64,000 bases of DNA from Clostridia bacterium (lineage in GTDB: Bacteria > Bacillota > Clostridia > Christensenellales > QAND01), in NCBI GenBank assembly GCA_017439715.1, contig JAFSIR010000009.1, positions 1-64,000 on the forward strand, read 5' to 3'. Below are positions 1-8,195 of this stretch, piece after piece (position 1 is the stretch's first letter; every line of letters begins with the position of its first letter). Position numbers and translations under genes: made by a program. The notes under the pieces were generated by a model, which had not been told where the DNA came from, did no database searches, and saw only the letters and a program-made list of their open reading frames with translations.

Positions 1-66
1 AATAAGTTAAGGTGAGCATTTTGCGATAAACCCTTTATTTTCAAGGCTTTCGGAGGATTTTATTAA

Positions 67-219
67 AACCCTGTGAGGGTTAATAACCACTTATAAAAAT
101 GTGGTTTTCAAATTCCAATTTGTCGAACAGATAAAGGGCGCACTTCTATACACCCCCTTCGGTGTAGTGCGTATTGTGCGGCTTTACACCGCACCAAAGC
201 CTCCCTTTACACAAGGGAG
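67..219. repeat. cluster of four short hairpins, no gene
   Basis: No open gene is seen in the first 245 bases. Four perfect or near-perfect inverted repeats follow one another: AACCCT/AGGGTT (67-81), AACCAC/GTGGTT (85-106), a bulged TACACC/GGTGTA stem extended by CGCAC/GTGCG (139-171), GTGCGG/CCGCAC (176-194) and CTCCCTT/AAGGGAG (201-219). The density of palindromes resembles a small non-coding repeat or mobile palindromic element, but a single copy cannot show this. It may also be the tail of a transcript entering from the left. Confidence 0.4.
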
Positions 220-244
220 CATTGGGCGCTGCCGCATGATTACG

Positions 245-281
245 AAAAAAAGCGTCCCTATGAACTTTTCATAGGGACGCT
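245..281 (-). terminator. intrinsic terminator of the alcohol dehydrogenase gene
   Basis: A perfect 13-bp stem (251-263 with 269-281) with a 5-nt loop is followed on the minus strand by a run of six T. It lies about 50 nt past the stop of the minus-strand dehydrogenase. Confidence 0.9.
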
Positions 282-331
282 TAACTGTTTTACGGACACC
301 CGCCTAAACCCCGGCTGTTTTTGTTTTTTGC

Positions 332-1543
332 TTAGCGAACGGATTCGAAGATGCGTTTGATATCTTCTTTATTGTTATGGCCGAAAGCCGCCATATCGCC
401 GTTGGGCTGCAACTGAACCATGGACACCAATTCTTCAATATCAGCGTCAGTCACTTCGCGCTTGGCCAGTTCATGCAGGGTAGCGGGCATGCCCAGTTCC
501 TGCAGCCATGCACGGAAGCGTTTGATACCTTCGCGGGCCACTTCTTTCGGATTGGCGGGATCGGGCTCAACGTCAAACACGCGAACGGCAAACTGCGCGG
601 TTTTTGCAATCGTGGTTTCGTCATGCTCGATGTTGTAAGCGAGCAGCGCCGGCATCATAACAGCCAGACCCGCGCCGTGGGCGGAATCGAACTTGGCGCT
701 CAGGTGGCGTTCCAGATTGTGGCCGCCGCCGGAATACGGGATGCGGGCACGGCCGATACGGCAGGTGTCGTTATGAGAGAAGGAGGAAGCAAGCATAAGC
801 TCCGCCCGCGCTTCATAATTGGTTGGATCTTTCAGGGCGATGGGGCCGTATTTCACGGCGGTGCACATAGCCGCTTCGCTGAACTTGTCGCCAAGGTAGG
901 AATCCATATAAGTGAAATAGGAATCAAACGCATGGGCGAGGATATCGGTAGAACCGGCACCCGTCTGATACGCGGGCACAGTGTATGTCAGTTCCGGATT
1001 CATAACGGCAAAGCGCGTGCGGATATGGTTGAACATGTTGCCGCGTTTGGTATGGTCTTTGATATCATCCATAATAACGGCGGATCCGCTCGTTTCGCTG
1101 CCGGTCGCTGCGATGGTGCTGATCGCGCCGATGGGTGCGATGGAAACGGGCACGCGTTTACCGGTGAAGAAATCCCAGAAATCGCCGTCATTGGCCATGG
1201 CAAGGCCGATGGCTTTGGAAGTGTCGATCGTGCTGCCGCCGCCAATGGCGAGCAGGAAATCGATATTCTCCTGTTTGACCAGCTCAAGCCCTTTGAGCAC
1301 CAAAGACAAACGGGGATTGGGCTGCACGCCTTCAAGCTCAAAATACTGCAGGCCGTTATCAGTCAGGTTTTTGGCAACGCGGTCAAACAAACCGCTTTTT
1401 TTAATGAAGCCGCCGCCGTCCATAACGATCAAAACGCGGCTGCCGCCGTATTTTTTGATCAGATCAGCCGTTTGCAGCTCGGCGTCTTTTCCGAAAACAA
1501 TCTCGGTTTGCATAAGGAAATTGAAGTTGGAAAACTGTTTCAT
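332..1543 (-). CDS. iron-containing alcohol dehydrogenase (butanol-dehydrogenase type)
   Basis: This 403-residue protein has the normal length of the group III, iron-activated alcohol dehydrogenases, which reduce short-chain aldehydes to alcohols with NAD(P)H in the cytoplasm during fermentation. The nucleotide-binding GGGS motif (GGGSTIDTSKAIG, about residue 101) is present. The likely iron ligands are the Asp and His of STDILAHAFD (about residue 200) and the two His of ERHLSAKFDSAHGAG (about 280-294). The ATG follows a good AGGAGG site. It is monocistronic, between its own promoter and a strong terminator. The butanol-dehydrogenase (BdhA/B-like) subgroup is the best match from memory, but the true aldehyde substrate cannot be read from sequence. 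Confidence 0.9.
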   Translation of the reverse strand: MKQFSNFNFLMQTEIVFGKDAELQTADLIKKYGGSRVLIVMDGGGFIKKSGLFDRVAKNLTDNGLQYFELEGVQPNPRLSLVLKGLELVKQENIDFLLAIGGGSTIDTSKAIGLAMANDGDFWDFFTGKRVPVSIAPIGAISTIAATGSETSGSAVIMDDIKDHTKRGNMFNHIRTRFAVMNPELTYTVPAYQTGAGSTDILAHAFDSYFTYMDSYLGDKFSEAAMCTAVKYGPIALKDPTNYEARAELMLASSFSHNDTCRIGRARIPYSGGGHNLERHLSAKFDSAHGAGLAVMMPALLAYNIEHDETTIAKTAQFAVRVFDVEPDPANPKEVAREGIKRFRAWLQELGMPATLHELAKREVTDADIEELVSMVQLQPNGDMAAFGHNNKEDIKRIFESVR

Positions 1544-1586
1544 AAATACCTCCTAATACTGTTTTGGCTCTATGCCTTTAATCATT

Positions 1587-1646
1587 TTATCGGCCGGTGC
1601 GCCGATAATTTGAAATTATTTTACTATACCGAAATAATTTTGTCAA
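1587..1646 (-). promoter_or_regulatory. promoter with overlapping palindrome for the alcohol dehydrogenase
   Basis: On the minus strand a consensus TTGACA (1641-1646) is followed after exactly 17 nt by TAAAAT (1618-1623). The start of transcription would fall near 1611. A perfect 8-bp inverted repeat, TTATCGGC-N6-GCCGATAA (1587-1608), covers roughly +3 to +24. This is where a repressor would block initiation, although it could also act as an RNA hairpin in the leader. Confidence 0.75.
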
Positions 1647-1666
1647 ACGCCCGCTAACTGGCAATG

Positions 1667-1695
1667 AAAAAGCCGGGTGCAGATTTACACCCGGC
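1667..1695 (-). terminator. intrinsic terminator
   Basis: GCCGGGTG/CACCCGGC (1672-1679 with 1688-1695) with an 8-nt loop is followed by five T on the minus strand. It ends the mmuM-like/PK-C-like unit just before the dehydrogenase promoter. Confidence 0.8.
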
Positions 1696-1710
1696 GAAAC
1701 GGAAAGAATG

Positions 1711-2313
1711 TTAAACGCAGTTAAAGCAAAGGATTTCCTGGATCTTCAGCTCAAAGAAGGAAGAGCTGGGCACAGGCGTTGTTACGATGGCAGTATTGGC
1801 GCCCATGCCGCGGCCGCCGATAGAAACCACTTTTTGCGGATATTCCAGATAACCGGCTTCCATCGCCATAACGGCGCATTCAACGGCTACCTTCATTCCG
1901 TGCCCGAACATGCGCAGCGTGTCGCTGACAACAATGCCCGTTTCCGTGCCCTTATATTTGACCATGGCAGCACGGGACATACCGTCAAACAGGTGTGTTG
2001 CGGTAACGATCTTCACGCCGGCTTCGAGCAACTTTTGCTCCCTGTCTTTCGGCATAAGCTGAACCACGCCGGTTCTGTCGCTCTTTAAATGCGGATGGTG
2101 GCGCACTACGATCAAATCGCTTTTGCAGCCCATGGCTTGGGCCATTTCCACCAGTTGAAGCGCAGAAGAGCCGTAGGTGGAAGCGCAAATGATGGGCAGA
2201 TCCCCATCCATTGCGCGTTCGATCGCTTTTTTCAGGGTAAGGGCGGATTCTTCCGCGCTTGCAGCGCGGCGTTCGGCAGATTCGCCGTAGATCGAATTGG
2301 CAAACTGTTGCAT
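1711..2313 (-). CDS. free-standing pyruvate kinase C-terminal-like domain protein
   Basis: The 200-residue protein corresponds to the alpha/beta domain that forms the C-terminus of pyruvate kinase, here without the catalytic barrel (the COG1751-type family, from memory). Visible features are an early ICASTYGSSA stretch (about residue 43) and a glycine-rich SIGGRGMGANTAIV motif (about 165-178) near the C-terminus, as in the phosphate-binding part of that fold. In pyruvate kinase this domain binds effectors, not substrate, so a small-molecule-binding role is inferred; no function is established. It starts 12 nt after the stop of the homocysteine methyltransferase and shares its transcript and terminator. 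An AGGAGG site precedes the ATG. Confidence 0.75.
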   Translation of the reverse strand: MQQFANSIYGESAERRAASAEESALTLKKAIERAMDGDLPIICASTYGSSALQLVEMAQAMGCKSDLIVVRHHPHLKSDRTGVVQLMPKDREQKLLEAGVKIVTATHLFDGMSRAAMVKYKGTETGIVVSDTLRMFGHGMKVAVECAVMAMEAGYLEYPQKVVSIGGRGMGANTAIVTTPVPSSSFFELKIQEILCFNCV

Positions 2314-2325
2314 GTTAAAACCTCC

Positions 2326-3281
2326 TTATTGATTTTCGCGTAGAAATGTTTGGCGTGCCTGCACAATCTGCTGTATATGAGGCACGTGCGTGCGGCAGCA
2401 GCCGCCAACCATGCGGGCGCCTGCTTCCATCCAGCGGAGGGCATACTCATAAAAACTTGTTTGGTCTTGTACGCCCTGCCAGGTTTTAGTATCCGCATCA
2501 TACGTTTGGCCACTGTTGGGATACACAGCAATGGGCAGGTCGCATGCCGAGCGCAGCGCGCGCACAAGAGACGCAAGGTGTTCCGGAGGGGTGCAGTTTA
2601 CACCGATCATGCGGCAATGCGGATGACCGGAGGCAAACGCACGTGCACAGTCAACAATCGAATCCCCGGCATTGGTATACAAGCCATCGCGGCAGGAAAA
2701 ACTGATCCAGTAATCAGCTTCCATTTCTTCGGAAATTTGCGCTTCGATCAAGGCTTCGGCAAGCGAGGGCTGTGTTTCGATCAACAGCAGATCAGCACCG
2801 GCCTGCCAAAGCAGCTCCATGCGCCGCTGATGAAAGGCACGCAGCTCATCGGGCGTGATATCATACGCCCCGGTATATTCCGATCCATCGGCCAAATATG
2901 CGCCGTATGGCCCGATCCCCGCCAAACAAAGCGGATACACACGGCCGCTGTTTTTGCCTTCTGCTTCCCACCATTGCTCGCGCGCTTCCAAAAACAGGGT
3001 TACAGAGCGGGTGATCAGCGCTTCTGCCTGCGCTTCGGTATATCTTTTTTCATATATCCGGAGATGGTGGCCTGATAACTGCAGGTTATGCCGCCATCCG
3101 CGCCGGCCCGAAAATAATCCAGATGCACCTGGCGCACGGCATCGGGCTGTTCTGCCAGCGCCAACCCTGTCCATAACGCATCGTTGATCTGGCAGCCAAG
3201 GAGCTCCAGAGCGGTGGACATGGCTCCGTCCAGCACAAGCACCGGGCAGTTTTCAAACGATTCTTTCAAACTCACTCTCAT
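2326..3281 (-). pseudogene. mmuM: homocysteine S-methyltransferase, broken by a frameshift
   Basis: Joining two reading frames gives a protein of about 318 residues, close to the usual MmuM length. MmuM transfers a methyl group from S-methylmethionine or SAM to homocysteine, making methionine. The N-terminal part begins MRVSLKESF and contains LDGAMSTALE, HLDYFRAGAD and SYQATISGYM. The remainder continues in another frame from RYTEAQAEALI and carries the zinc-binding cysteines in GVNCTPPEHL and GGCCRTH. The frames join at a run of six A near 3050-3056 (minus strand ATGAAAAAAGAT), where one extra A would restore the protein. Loss of a base, a sequencing error, or slippage on the A-run are all possible. 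The start at 3281 was chosen because it aligns with the family N-terminus. Confidence 0.8.
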
Positions 3282-3423
3282 GATGGGCAACCCCTGTATT
3301 TGTATATGAAAACAGAATACCATAGAACGGCCCATTATTCCAACCGAGAAAGAAGATCATTGGAACAAGAAAAAGAAAAATCGAAAAAAATATATAATTT
3401 GATGAAAAAATTATATAATAATA

Positions 3424-3452
3424 TTGACAAAAGTTCGCCCAATATTTATCCT
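3424..3452 (+). promoter_or_regulatory. sigma-A promoter of the RHH-clpB operon
   Basis: TTGACA (3424-3429), a 17-nt spacer and TATCCT (3447-3452) lie 28 nt upstream of the RHH start codon. No CIRCE inverted repeat (HrcA) and no CtsR heptad repeat is visible around it, although such sites commonly control clpB in Firmicutes. Confidence 0.7.
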
Positions 3453-3479
3453 GTAAATAGCGGTGAAGGAGGAAATGGC

Positions 3480-4130
3480 ATGAAAAAAACTTTATATAGC
3501 TTGATTTTATCGGATGATGTGGTACATGCAGTGGATATTCTGGCGCACCAGACAGGGATGAGCCGATCGGCGCTGGTAAACCGCATTTTGGCTGAATATG
3601 TGTCGGTGCAAACACCGGAAAACAGGATCAACGATATTTTCCGGGCCATGGAGGCGATGATCGCACCGCGGCCGGAGTTGGTGCCGTTTTTCTCGCCCAA
3701 CTCCACCACCATGTCGCTCAAATCCAGCCTGGCGTATAAATACAGGCCAACGGTGAAATACGAAGTGGCGCTGCACGGAGGCACGGATGGATCGATCGGC
3801 GAACTGGCGGTTATTTTCAGAACGCAGTCTGCGCCGCTGATCCGGGCGATGACGGCATTTTTCCGCCTCTGGGCAGAGATAGAGCGCATCCTGCTTGTGC
3901 CGCAACTGGGGGCAGAGATTGAATGCCTGCTGTATGACGGCAAGTTTGTGCGTCCCTTGGCAGCCCCGGTCGGTCGGGATGGCACGGCGGAAGAGCTGGC
4001 ACAGGCTCTGTCGGATTATATCCATTTGTTTGACAGGACGCTCAAAGGCTATTTGAGCGGTGAATTATCAGCATTGGATGTGGAACGGCTGTATGCAAGA
4101 GACTTGGAAAAACGTACAGTGATACTTTGA
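3480..4130 (+). CDS. ribbon-helix-helix DNA-binding protein, first gene of the clpB operon
   Basis: The first 45 residues have the pattern of a CopG/Arc-type ribbon-helix-helix: a beta strand (KKTLYSLILSDDVVHAVD) and two helices ending in TGMSRSALVNRILAEYV. Residues 60-216 form a long second domain that I do not recognise. The ATG at 3480 is chosen because GAAGGAGG lies just upstream and the fold begins there; the frame stays open further upstream but crosses the promoter. The gene ends 21 nt before clpB, so both are probably co-transcribed. A role in regulating clpB or sensing misfolding is inference; the C-terminal domain could bind ligand or protein. Confidence 0.75.
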   Translation: MKKTLYSLILSDDVVHAVDILAHQTGMSRSALVNRILAEYVSVQTPENRINDIFRAMEAMIAPRPELVPFFSPNSTTMSLKSSLAYKYRPTVKYEVALHGGTDGSIGELAVIFRTQSAPLIRAMTAFFRLWAEIERILLVPQLGAEIECLLYDGKFVRPLAAPVGRDGTAEELAQALSDYIHLFDRTLKGYLSGELSALDVERLYARDLEKRTVIL

Positions 4131-4151
4131 GAGATGAGGAGGGAATAGAAG

Positions 4152-6743
4152 ATGAATGCAGAAAAATATACGCAAAAATCCGGGGAGGCGCTGCGCATCG
4201 CGCAGGAAATAGCCCGGGAAAATAACAACCAGTTTTTAACGGCGGAGCACCTGCTGTATGCGCTGATCGATCAGGACGGCGGGCTGATCCCTTCGCTGAT
4301 GAACAAAATGGGCGCTGACAGCGAAGCGATGCTGGCTGCGCTTGATGGCATGATTGACCGGCTGCCCCGTGTTACGGGCACCAACGGCGAACTGTATGCC
4401 TCCGGTGAGGTCAGCCGTGCGCTCAGCGCCGCGGAAAAAGCGGCAGAGAAACTGCACGATGAATATGTGTCCGTTGAGCATTTGATGATGGGCTTGTTCC
4501 GCGAAGGATCCGCTCAGGTGAAAGATCTGCTGCGACGATACAATGTTACGCAGGAACGGTTTATGGAAGAACTGGGCAAGATCAAAACTGGGCCGGTGAA
4601 CAGCGACAACCCGGAAGATGTGTATGATGTGCTGACCAAATACGGCACGGATCTGGTGGAACGTGCGCGCAGAAATGAGCTGGACCCGGTGATCGGGCGC
4701 GACAGCGAGATCCGCCATGTGATCCGCATTCTTTCCCGCAAGACGAAAAACAACCCCGTGCTGATCGGTGAACCGGGCGTTGGCAAAACGGCGATCGCCG
4801 AAGGGCTGGCCCAGCGCATCGTGCGCGGCGATGTGCCCGAAGGGCTTAAGGAACGCACGGTGTTTTCACTGGATATGGGCAGCCTGATCGCCGGGGCCAA
4901 GTTTCGCGGCGAGTTTGAAGAGCGGCTCAAAGCCGTGCTGGAGCAGATCAAAAAATCCGAAGGGCGCATCATTTTGTTTATTGATGAGCTGCATACCATT
5001 GTAGGCGCCGGGAAAACGGAAGGCAGCATGGATGCCGGCAACCTGTTAAAACCCATGCTGGCGCGCGGCGAACTGCACTGCATCGGTGCCACTACGCTGG
5101 ACGAATACAGAAAATATATCGAAAAAGACGCGGCGTTGGAGCGCCGGTTCCAGCCCGTGCTGATAGACGAGCCAACCGTTGAAGACACGATCTCCATTCT
5201 CCGCGGGTTGAAAGATCGGTATGAGATCTTCCACGGCGTGCGCATTCAGGATAACGCGCTCGTTGCAGCGGCAACGCTGTCGAACCGTTATATATCCGAT
5301 CGGTTTTTGCCGGACAAGGCGATAGACCTTGTGGATGAAGCGTGCGCGATGCTTAGAACGGAGATCGATTCCATGCCCGCCGAGCTGGATGATATCCGCC
5401 GCCGCATCATGCAGATGGAAATTGAAGAAATGGCGCTCAAGCGTGAGGAAGACAAACTCTCTAAAGATAGGCTGGATAAGATCGTAAAAGAGTTGGCGGA
5501 AGAAAAAGAAGCGTTCAATGCCATGAAAGCCAGATGGGAGCTTGAAAAGAGCGGAGTGGATCGCGTCAAAGAGATCAAAGCGCAGATCGAAAAAACGCAT
5601 GCCGAGATCGAGCAGGCCCAGCTGAACCTTGAATATGAAAAGGCGGCCCGGCTTAAATACGCCGATTTGCCGGCGCTTGAAAAGCAGCTGGAAGACATGG
5701 AGGCGGCCGGGGATAAAAACAAAGGCGGCAACACGCTGGTGCATGACACCGTAACGGAAGAAGAGATCGCCCAGATCGTTGGCCGTTGGACGGGCATCCC
5801 CGTAACACGGCTGATGGAAGGCGAGCGCGAAAAACTGCTGCACTTGGATGAACAGCTGCACACGCGCGTGGTGGGCCAGCAGGAAGCGGTGCGCCTTGTT
5901 ACGGAAGCGATCCAGCGTTCCCGCGCCGGCATTGCGGATCCCGGCCGGCCGATCGGCAGTTTCCTGTTCCTGGGTCCCACGGGCGTAGGCAAAACGGAGC
6001 TGGCCAAGTCTTTGGCAGAATGCTTGTTTGACGATGAGCACAACATGGTGCGCATTGATATGACGGAATATATGGAAAAGTTTTCCGTTTCCCGCCTGAT
6101 CGGCGCGCCTCCGGGCTATGTAGGGTATGACGAGGGGGGCCAGCTGACGGAAGCGGTGCGGCGCAAACCGTACAGCGTGATCCTGTTTGACGAAGTGGAA
6201 AAAGCGCATGCCGATGTGTTCAACATTCTGCTTCAGATCCTTGATGACGGGCGAATCACCGACAGCCAGGGCCGCACGGTGGATTTTAAAAACACCATCA
6301 TCATCTTAACCTCCAACCTTGGCAGCCAGGAATTACTAAGCGGCATCACGGAAGACGGCAGGATCACACAGGCTGCGCACAGTGCCGTGATGGACCAGGT
6401 GCGGCGGGCGTTCCGGCCGGAATTTCTCAACCGCCTGGATGAGATCATTCTTTTCCACCCGCTGACAAAGGAAAATCTGAGCGGCATCATTGAGATTATG
6501 CTAAACGGCCTGAGGCAGAGAATGGCGGATTCACAGCTGAACCTTGAAGTGACCGATGAAGCCAAGCAGCAGATCATTGAGCGCGGATATGATCCCATCT
6601 ATGGTGCCAGGCCCCTGCGGCGATACCTGCAAAAAGCAGCCCAAACGATGATCGCCAAAGAGATCCTGCGTGGTGAAATCGGTATCGGCAGCACGCTTGT
6701 GCTTGATATTGAAAACGGAGAGCTGGCCTGCCGCAAAAAATAA
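4152..6743 (+). CDS. clpB: ATP-dependent disaggregase ClpB (Hsp100)
   Basis: At 863 residues this is a full-length ClpB, the cytoplasmic ring ATPase that extracts polypeptides from aggregates together with DnaK. Two Clp-N repeats occupy about residues 1-145. The first AAA+ module has Walker A GEPGVGKT near residue 207 and Walker [10 protein letters not shown] charged coiled-coil middle domain (about 400-530) distinguishes ClpB from ClpA and ClpC. The second AAA+ module has GPTGVGKT near 606 and [11 protein letters not shown]. The C-terminal part ends with the D2-small domain ([15 protein letters not shown]). A GAGGAGG site precedes the ATG. It follows the RHH gene and ends at a terminator at 6755. 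Confidence 0.97.
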   Translation: MNAEKYTQKSGEALRIAQEIARENNNQFLTAEHLLYALIDQDGGLIPSLMNKMGADSEAMLAALDGMIDRLPRVTGTNGELYASGEVSRALSAAEKAAEKLHDEYVSVEHLMMGLFREGSAQVKDLLRRYNVTQERFMEELGKIKTGPVNSDNPEDVYDVLTKYGTDLVERARRNELDPVIGRDSEIRHVIRILSRKTKNNPVLIGEPGVGKTAIAEGLAQRIVRGDVPEGLKERTVFSLDMGSLIAGAKFRGEFEERLKAVLEQIKKSEGRIILFIDELHTIVGAGKTEGSMDAGNLLKPMLARGELHCIGATTLDEYRKYIEKDAALERRFQPVLIDEPTVEDTISILRGLKDRYEIFHGVRIQDNALVAAATLSNRYISDRFLPDKAIDLVDEACAMLRTEIDSMPAELDDIRRRIMQMEIEEMALKREEDKLSKDRLDKIVKELAEEKEAFNAMKARWELEKSGVDRVKEIKAQIEKTHAEIEQAQLNLEYEKAARLKYADLPALEKQLEDMEAAGDKNKGGNTLVHDTVTEEEIAQIVGRWTGIPVTRLMEGEREKLLHLDEQLHTRVVGQQEAVRLVTEAIQRSRAGIADPGRPIGSFLFLGPTGVGKTELAKSLAECLFDDEHNMVRIDMTEYMEKFSVSRLIGAPPGYVGYDEGGQLTEAVRRKPYSVILFDEVEKAHADVFNILLQILDDGRITDSQGRTVDFKNTIIILTSNLGSQELLSGITEDGRITQAAHSAVMDQVRRAFRPEFLNRLDEIILFHPLTKENLSGIIEIMLNGLRQRMADSQLNLEVTDEAKQQIIERGYDPIYGARPLRRYLQKAAQTMIAKEILRGEIGIGSTLVLDIENGELACRKK

Positions 6744-6754
6744 AACAACCCGAA

Positions 6755-6794
6755 CAAGCCCTGTGCCCTCATCGGCATGGGGCTTGTGTTTTTA
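6755..6794 (+). terminator. terminator after clpB
   Basis: CAAGCCCTGTGCC (6755-6767) pairs with GGCATGGGGCTTG (6774-6786) with one G-U type mismatch region, and is followed by TGTTTTTAT. Confidence 0.8.
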
Positions 6795-6816
6795 TAGAAA
6801 AGTGCACAAGAAAAAG

Positions 6817-6845
6817 TTGACAGCCATTCAATGACAAGGTAGTAT
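6817..6845 (+). promoter_or_regulatory. promoter of the MFS transporter gene
   Basis: TTGACA (6817-6822), 17-nt spacer, TAGTAT (6840-6845). The 5' leader is about 45 nt. Confidence 0.7.
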
Positions 6846-6896
6846 TGATTTATTAAATCTTTGTGTTTTACAACTATTTTGCGGAGGATCAGTCAC

Positions 6897-8135
6897 ATGC
6901 GAAAAGTATTTGCTGCCTATGATTTTGATCAGGAACCCAAAACGCTGTGGAATTTGCCCTTTATCATGGTGCTTGTGATCGGCTTTATCACCGGCACGGC
7001 CAACCAGATGGTAAACCCGCTGCTGGGGAAATACACCGTTGGCCTAGGTGCCACGCTGACGCTGGCCGGCACAATCGTGGGCCTGCAGTCGGGCGCATCA
7101 ATGGTGCTGCGGCCTGTGTCGGGCGCCGCATCTGACAAACTCAACCGCAAACTGGTGTTTTTTGGCAGCATCGTGGTAACCGGTGTGGCCTATATGGGCT
7201 ACATGCTGTTCCGGTCCATCCCCATGGTGATGATCTGCCGCATGCTGCAGGGCGTGGGATTCTCGTTTATGAGCGTGGCAAGAACGGCGTTTGCTTCCAG
7301 CTTTATGCCTAAAGACAGGATCGGCGAGGGCGTTGGTTACACCACGTTCGGCGTTGTGCTTTCTCAGGCAGTCGGCCCCAGCATAGGCATCTGGATCGCT
7401 GATAACCTTGGTTATTTCTATTGCTTCTTGATCGCGTTCTTATTCTGCGCGTTCGGCAGTGTTGTGATGATGATGATCCCGTACAAACCGATCAGGCTGC
7501 CGGAAACAGTGGAAAAAGGCAAAAGAAAATTCCGCCTGGGCGATTATATTGCCCCGGCCGCCATTCCGTATTCGTTGTTGGCCGGCCTGTTCGCCATTCA
7601 GATCCACCTGCCCAACGCGTTTTTGGAGCTGTTGGCCGGTGAACGCGGGATCGGCGGTGTAGGCCTGTATTTCACAGCGTATTCGCTGGTAGCGATCGTC
7701 ACGCGCCCGATGGCAGGCCGCATCCTTGATAAAAAGGGCCTGACGACCATCATCATCCCCGGATATATTTTCTGCGCGGTTTCCATGCTGCTGATCGGCA
7801 ACGCCAGCAGCACGTTTATGATCATTCTGGCCGGCATCTTCCGCGCGTTCGGCCAGGGCTCCGCGCAGCCCGGCGTGCAGGCGGTTGCCATCAAGCGGCT
7901 GGGCACGGAAAAAGCAGGTGTTGCGATGGCAACGGTCATGCTGGGGCAGGATTGCCTGGCGGCAATAACGCCTGCCATCGGCGGCGTGGTGGCAACGGCA
8001 ACAAGCTACCGCACCATGTTCAACCTCACATCGCTGGTCATGCTCAGCGGCATTGCGATCTATTTCCTGATCATCAGCATGGAGAAAAAGTACGAAGCCA
8101 AAAAACAGCTGGCTGCCGAAGAACAGGCGCAATAA
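6897..8135 (+). CDS. major facilitator superfamily transporter
   Basis: This is a 412-residue protein with about twelve hydrophobic segments, the usual MFS length. The loop between the second and third helices carries a version of the MFS motif A (GAASDKLNRKLVFF, about residue 78). The second half begins after a basic cytoplasmic loop (PYKPIRLPETVEKGKRKF). The C-terminal tail is short and charged. The start at 6897 follows GGAGGATC; an in-frame start at 6861 lies too close to the promoter and has no ribosome site. The gene stands alone between promoter and terminator. The pattern suggests a drug or metabolite exporter of the 12-helix type, but the substrate cannot be inferred. Confidence 0.85.
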   Translation: MRKVFAAYDFDQEPKTLWNLPFIMVLVIGFITGTANQMVNPLLGKYTVGLGATLTLAGTIVGLQSGASMVLRPVSGAASDKLNRKLVFFGSIVVTGVAYMGYMLFRSIPMVMICRMLQGVGFSFMSVARTAFASSFMPKDRIGEGVGYTTFGVVLSQAVGPSIGIWIADNLGYFYCFLIAFLFCAFGSVVMMMIPYKPIRLPETVEKGKRKFRLGDYIAPAAIPYSLLAGLFAIQIHLPNAFLELLAGERGIGGVGLYFTAYSLVAIVTRPMAGRILDKKGLTTIIIPGYIFCAVSMLLIGNASSTFMIILAGIFRAFGQGSAQPGVQAVAIKRLGTEKAGVAMATVMLGQDCLAAITPAIGGVVATATSYRTMFNLTSLVMLSGIAIYFLIISMEKKYEAKKQLAAEEQAQ

Positions 8136-8152
8136 TCAAACAAACCAACATA

Positions 8153-8188
8153 AAAAGGCCGTGTATCAAACGATACACGGCCTTTTGT
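8153..8188. terminator. bidirectional terminator between MFS and YhgE-like genes
   Basis: A perfect 15-bp stem AAAAGGCCGTGTATC/GATACACGGCCTTTT (8153-8167 with 8172-8186) with A- and T-tracts on the two sides serves converging genes. Confidence 0.9.
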
Positions 8189-8195
8189 TATAGGT

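Noticed and set aside
377-1657. Long plus-strand frame opposite the alcohol dehydrogenase
   Set aside because: It runs over the dehydrogenase, its promoter and leader, with no ribosome site or motif.
3390-3480. CIRCE or CtsR site ahead of the clpB operon
   Set aside because: No TTAGCACTC-N9-GAGTGCTAA dyad and no GGTCAAA direct repeat could be found by reading both strands.
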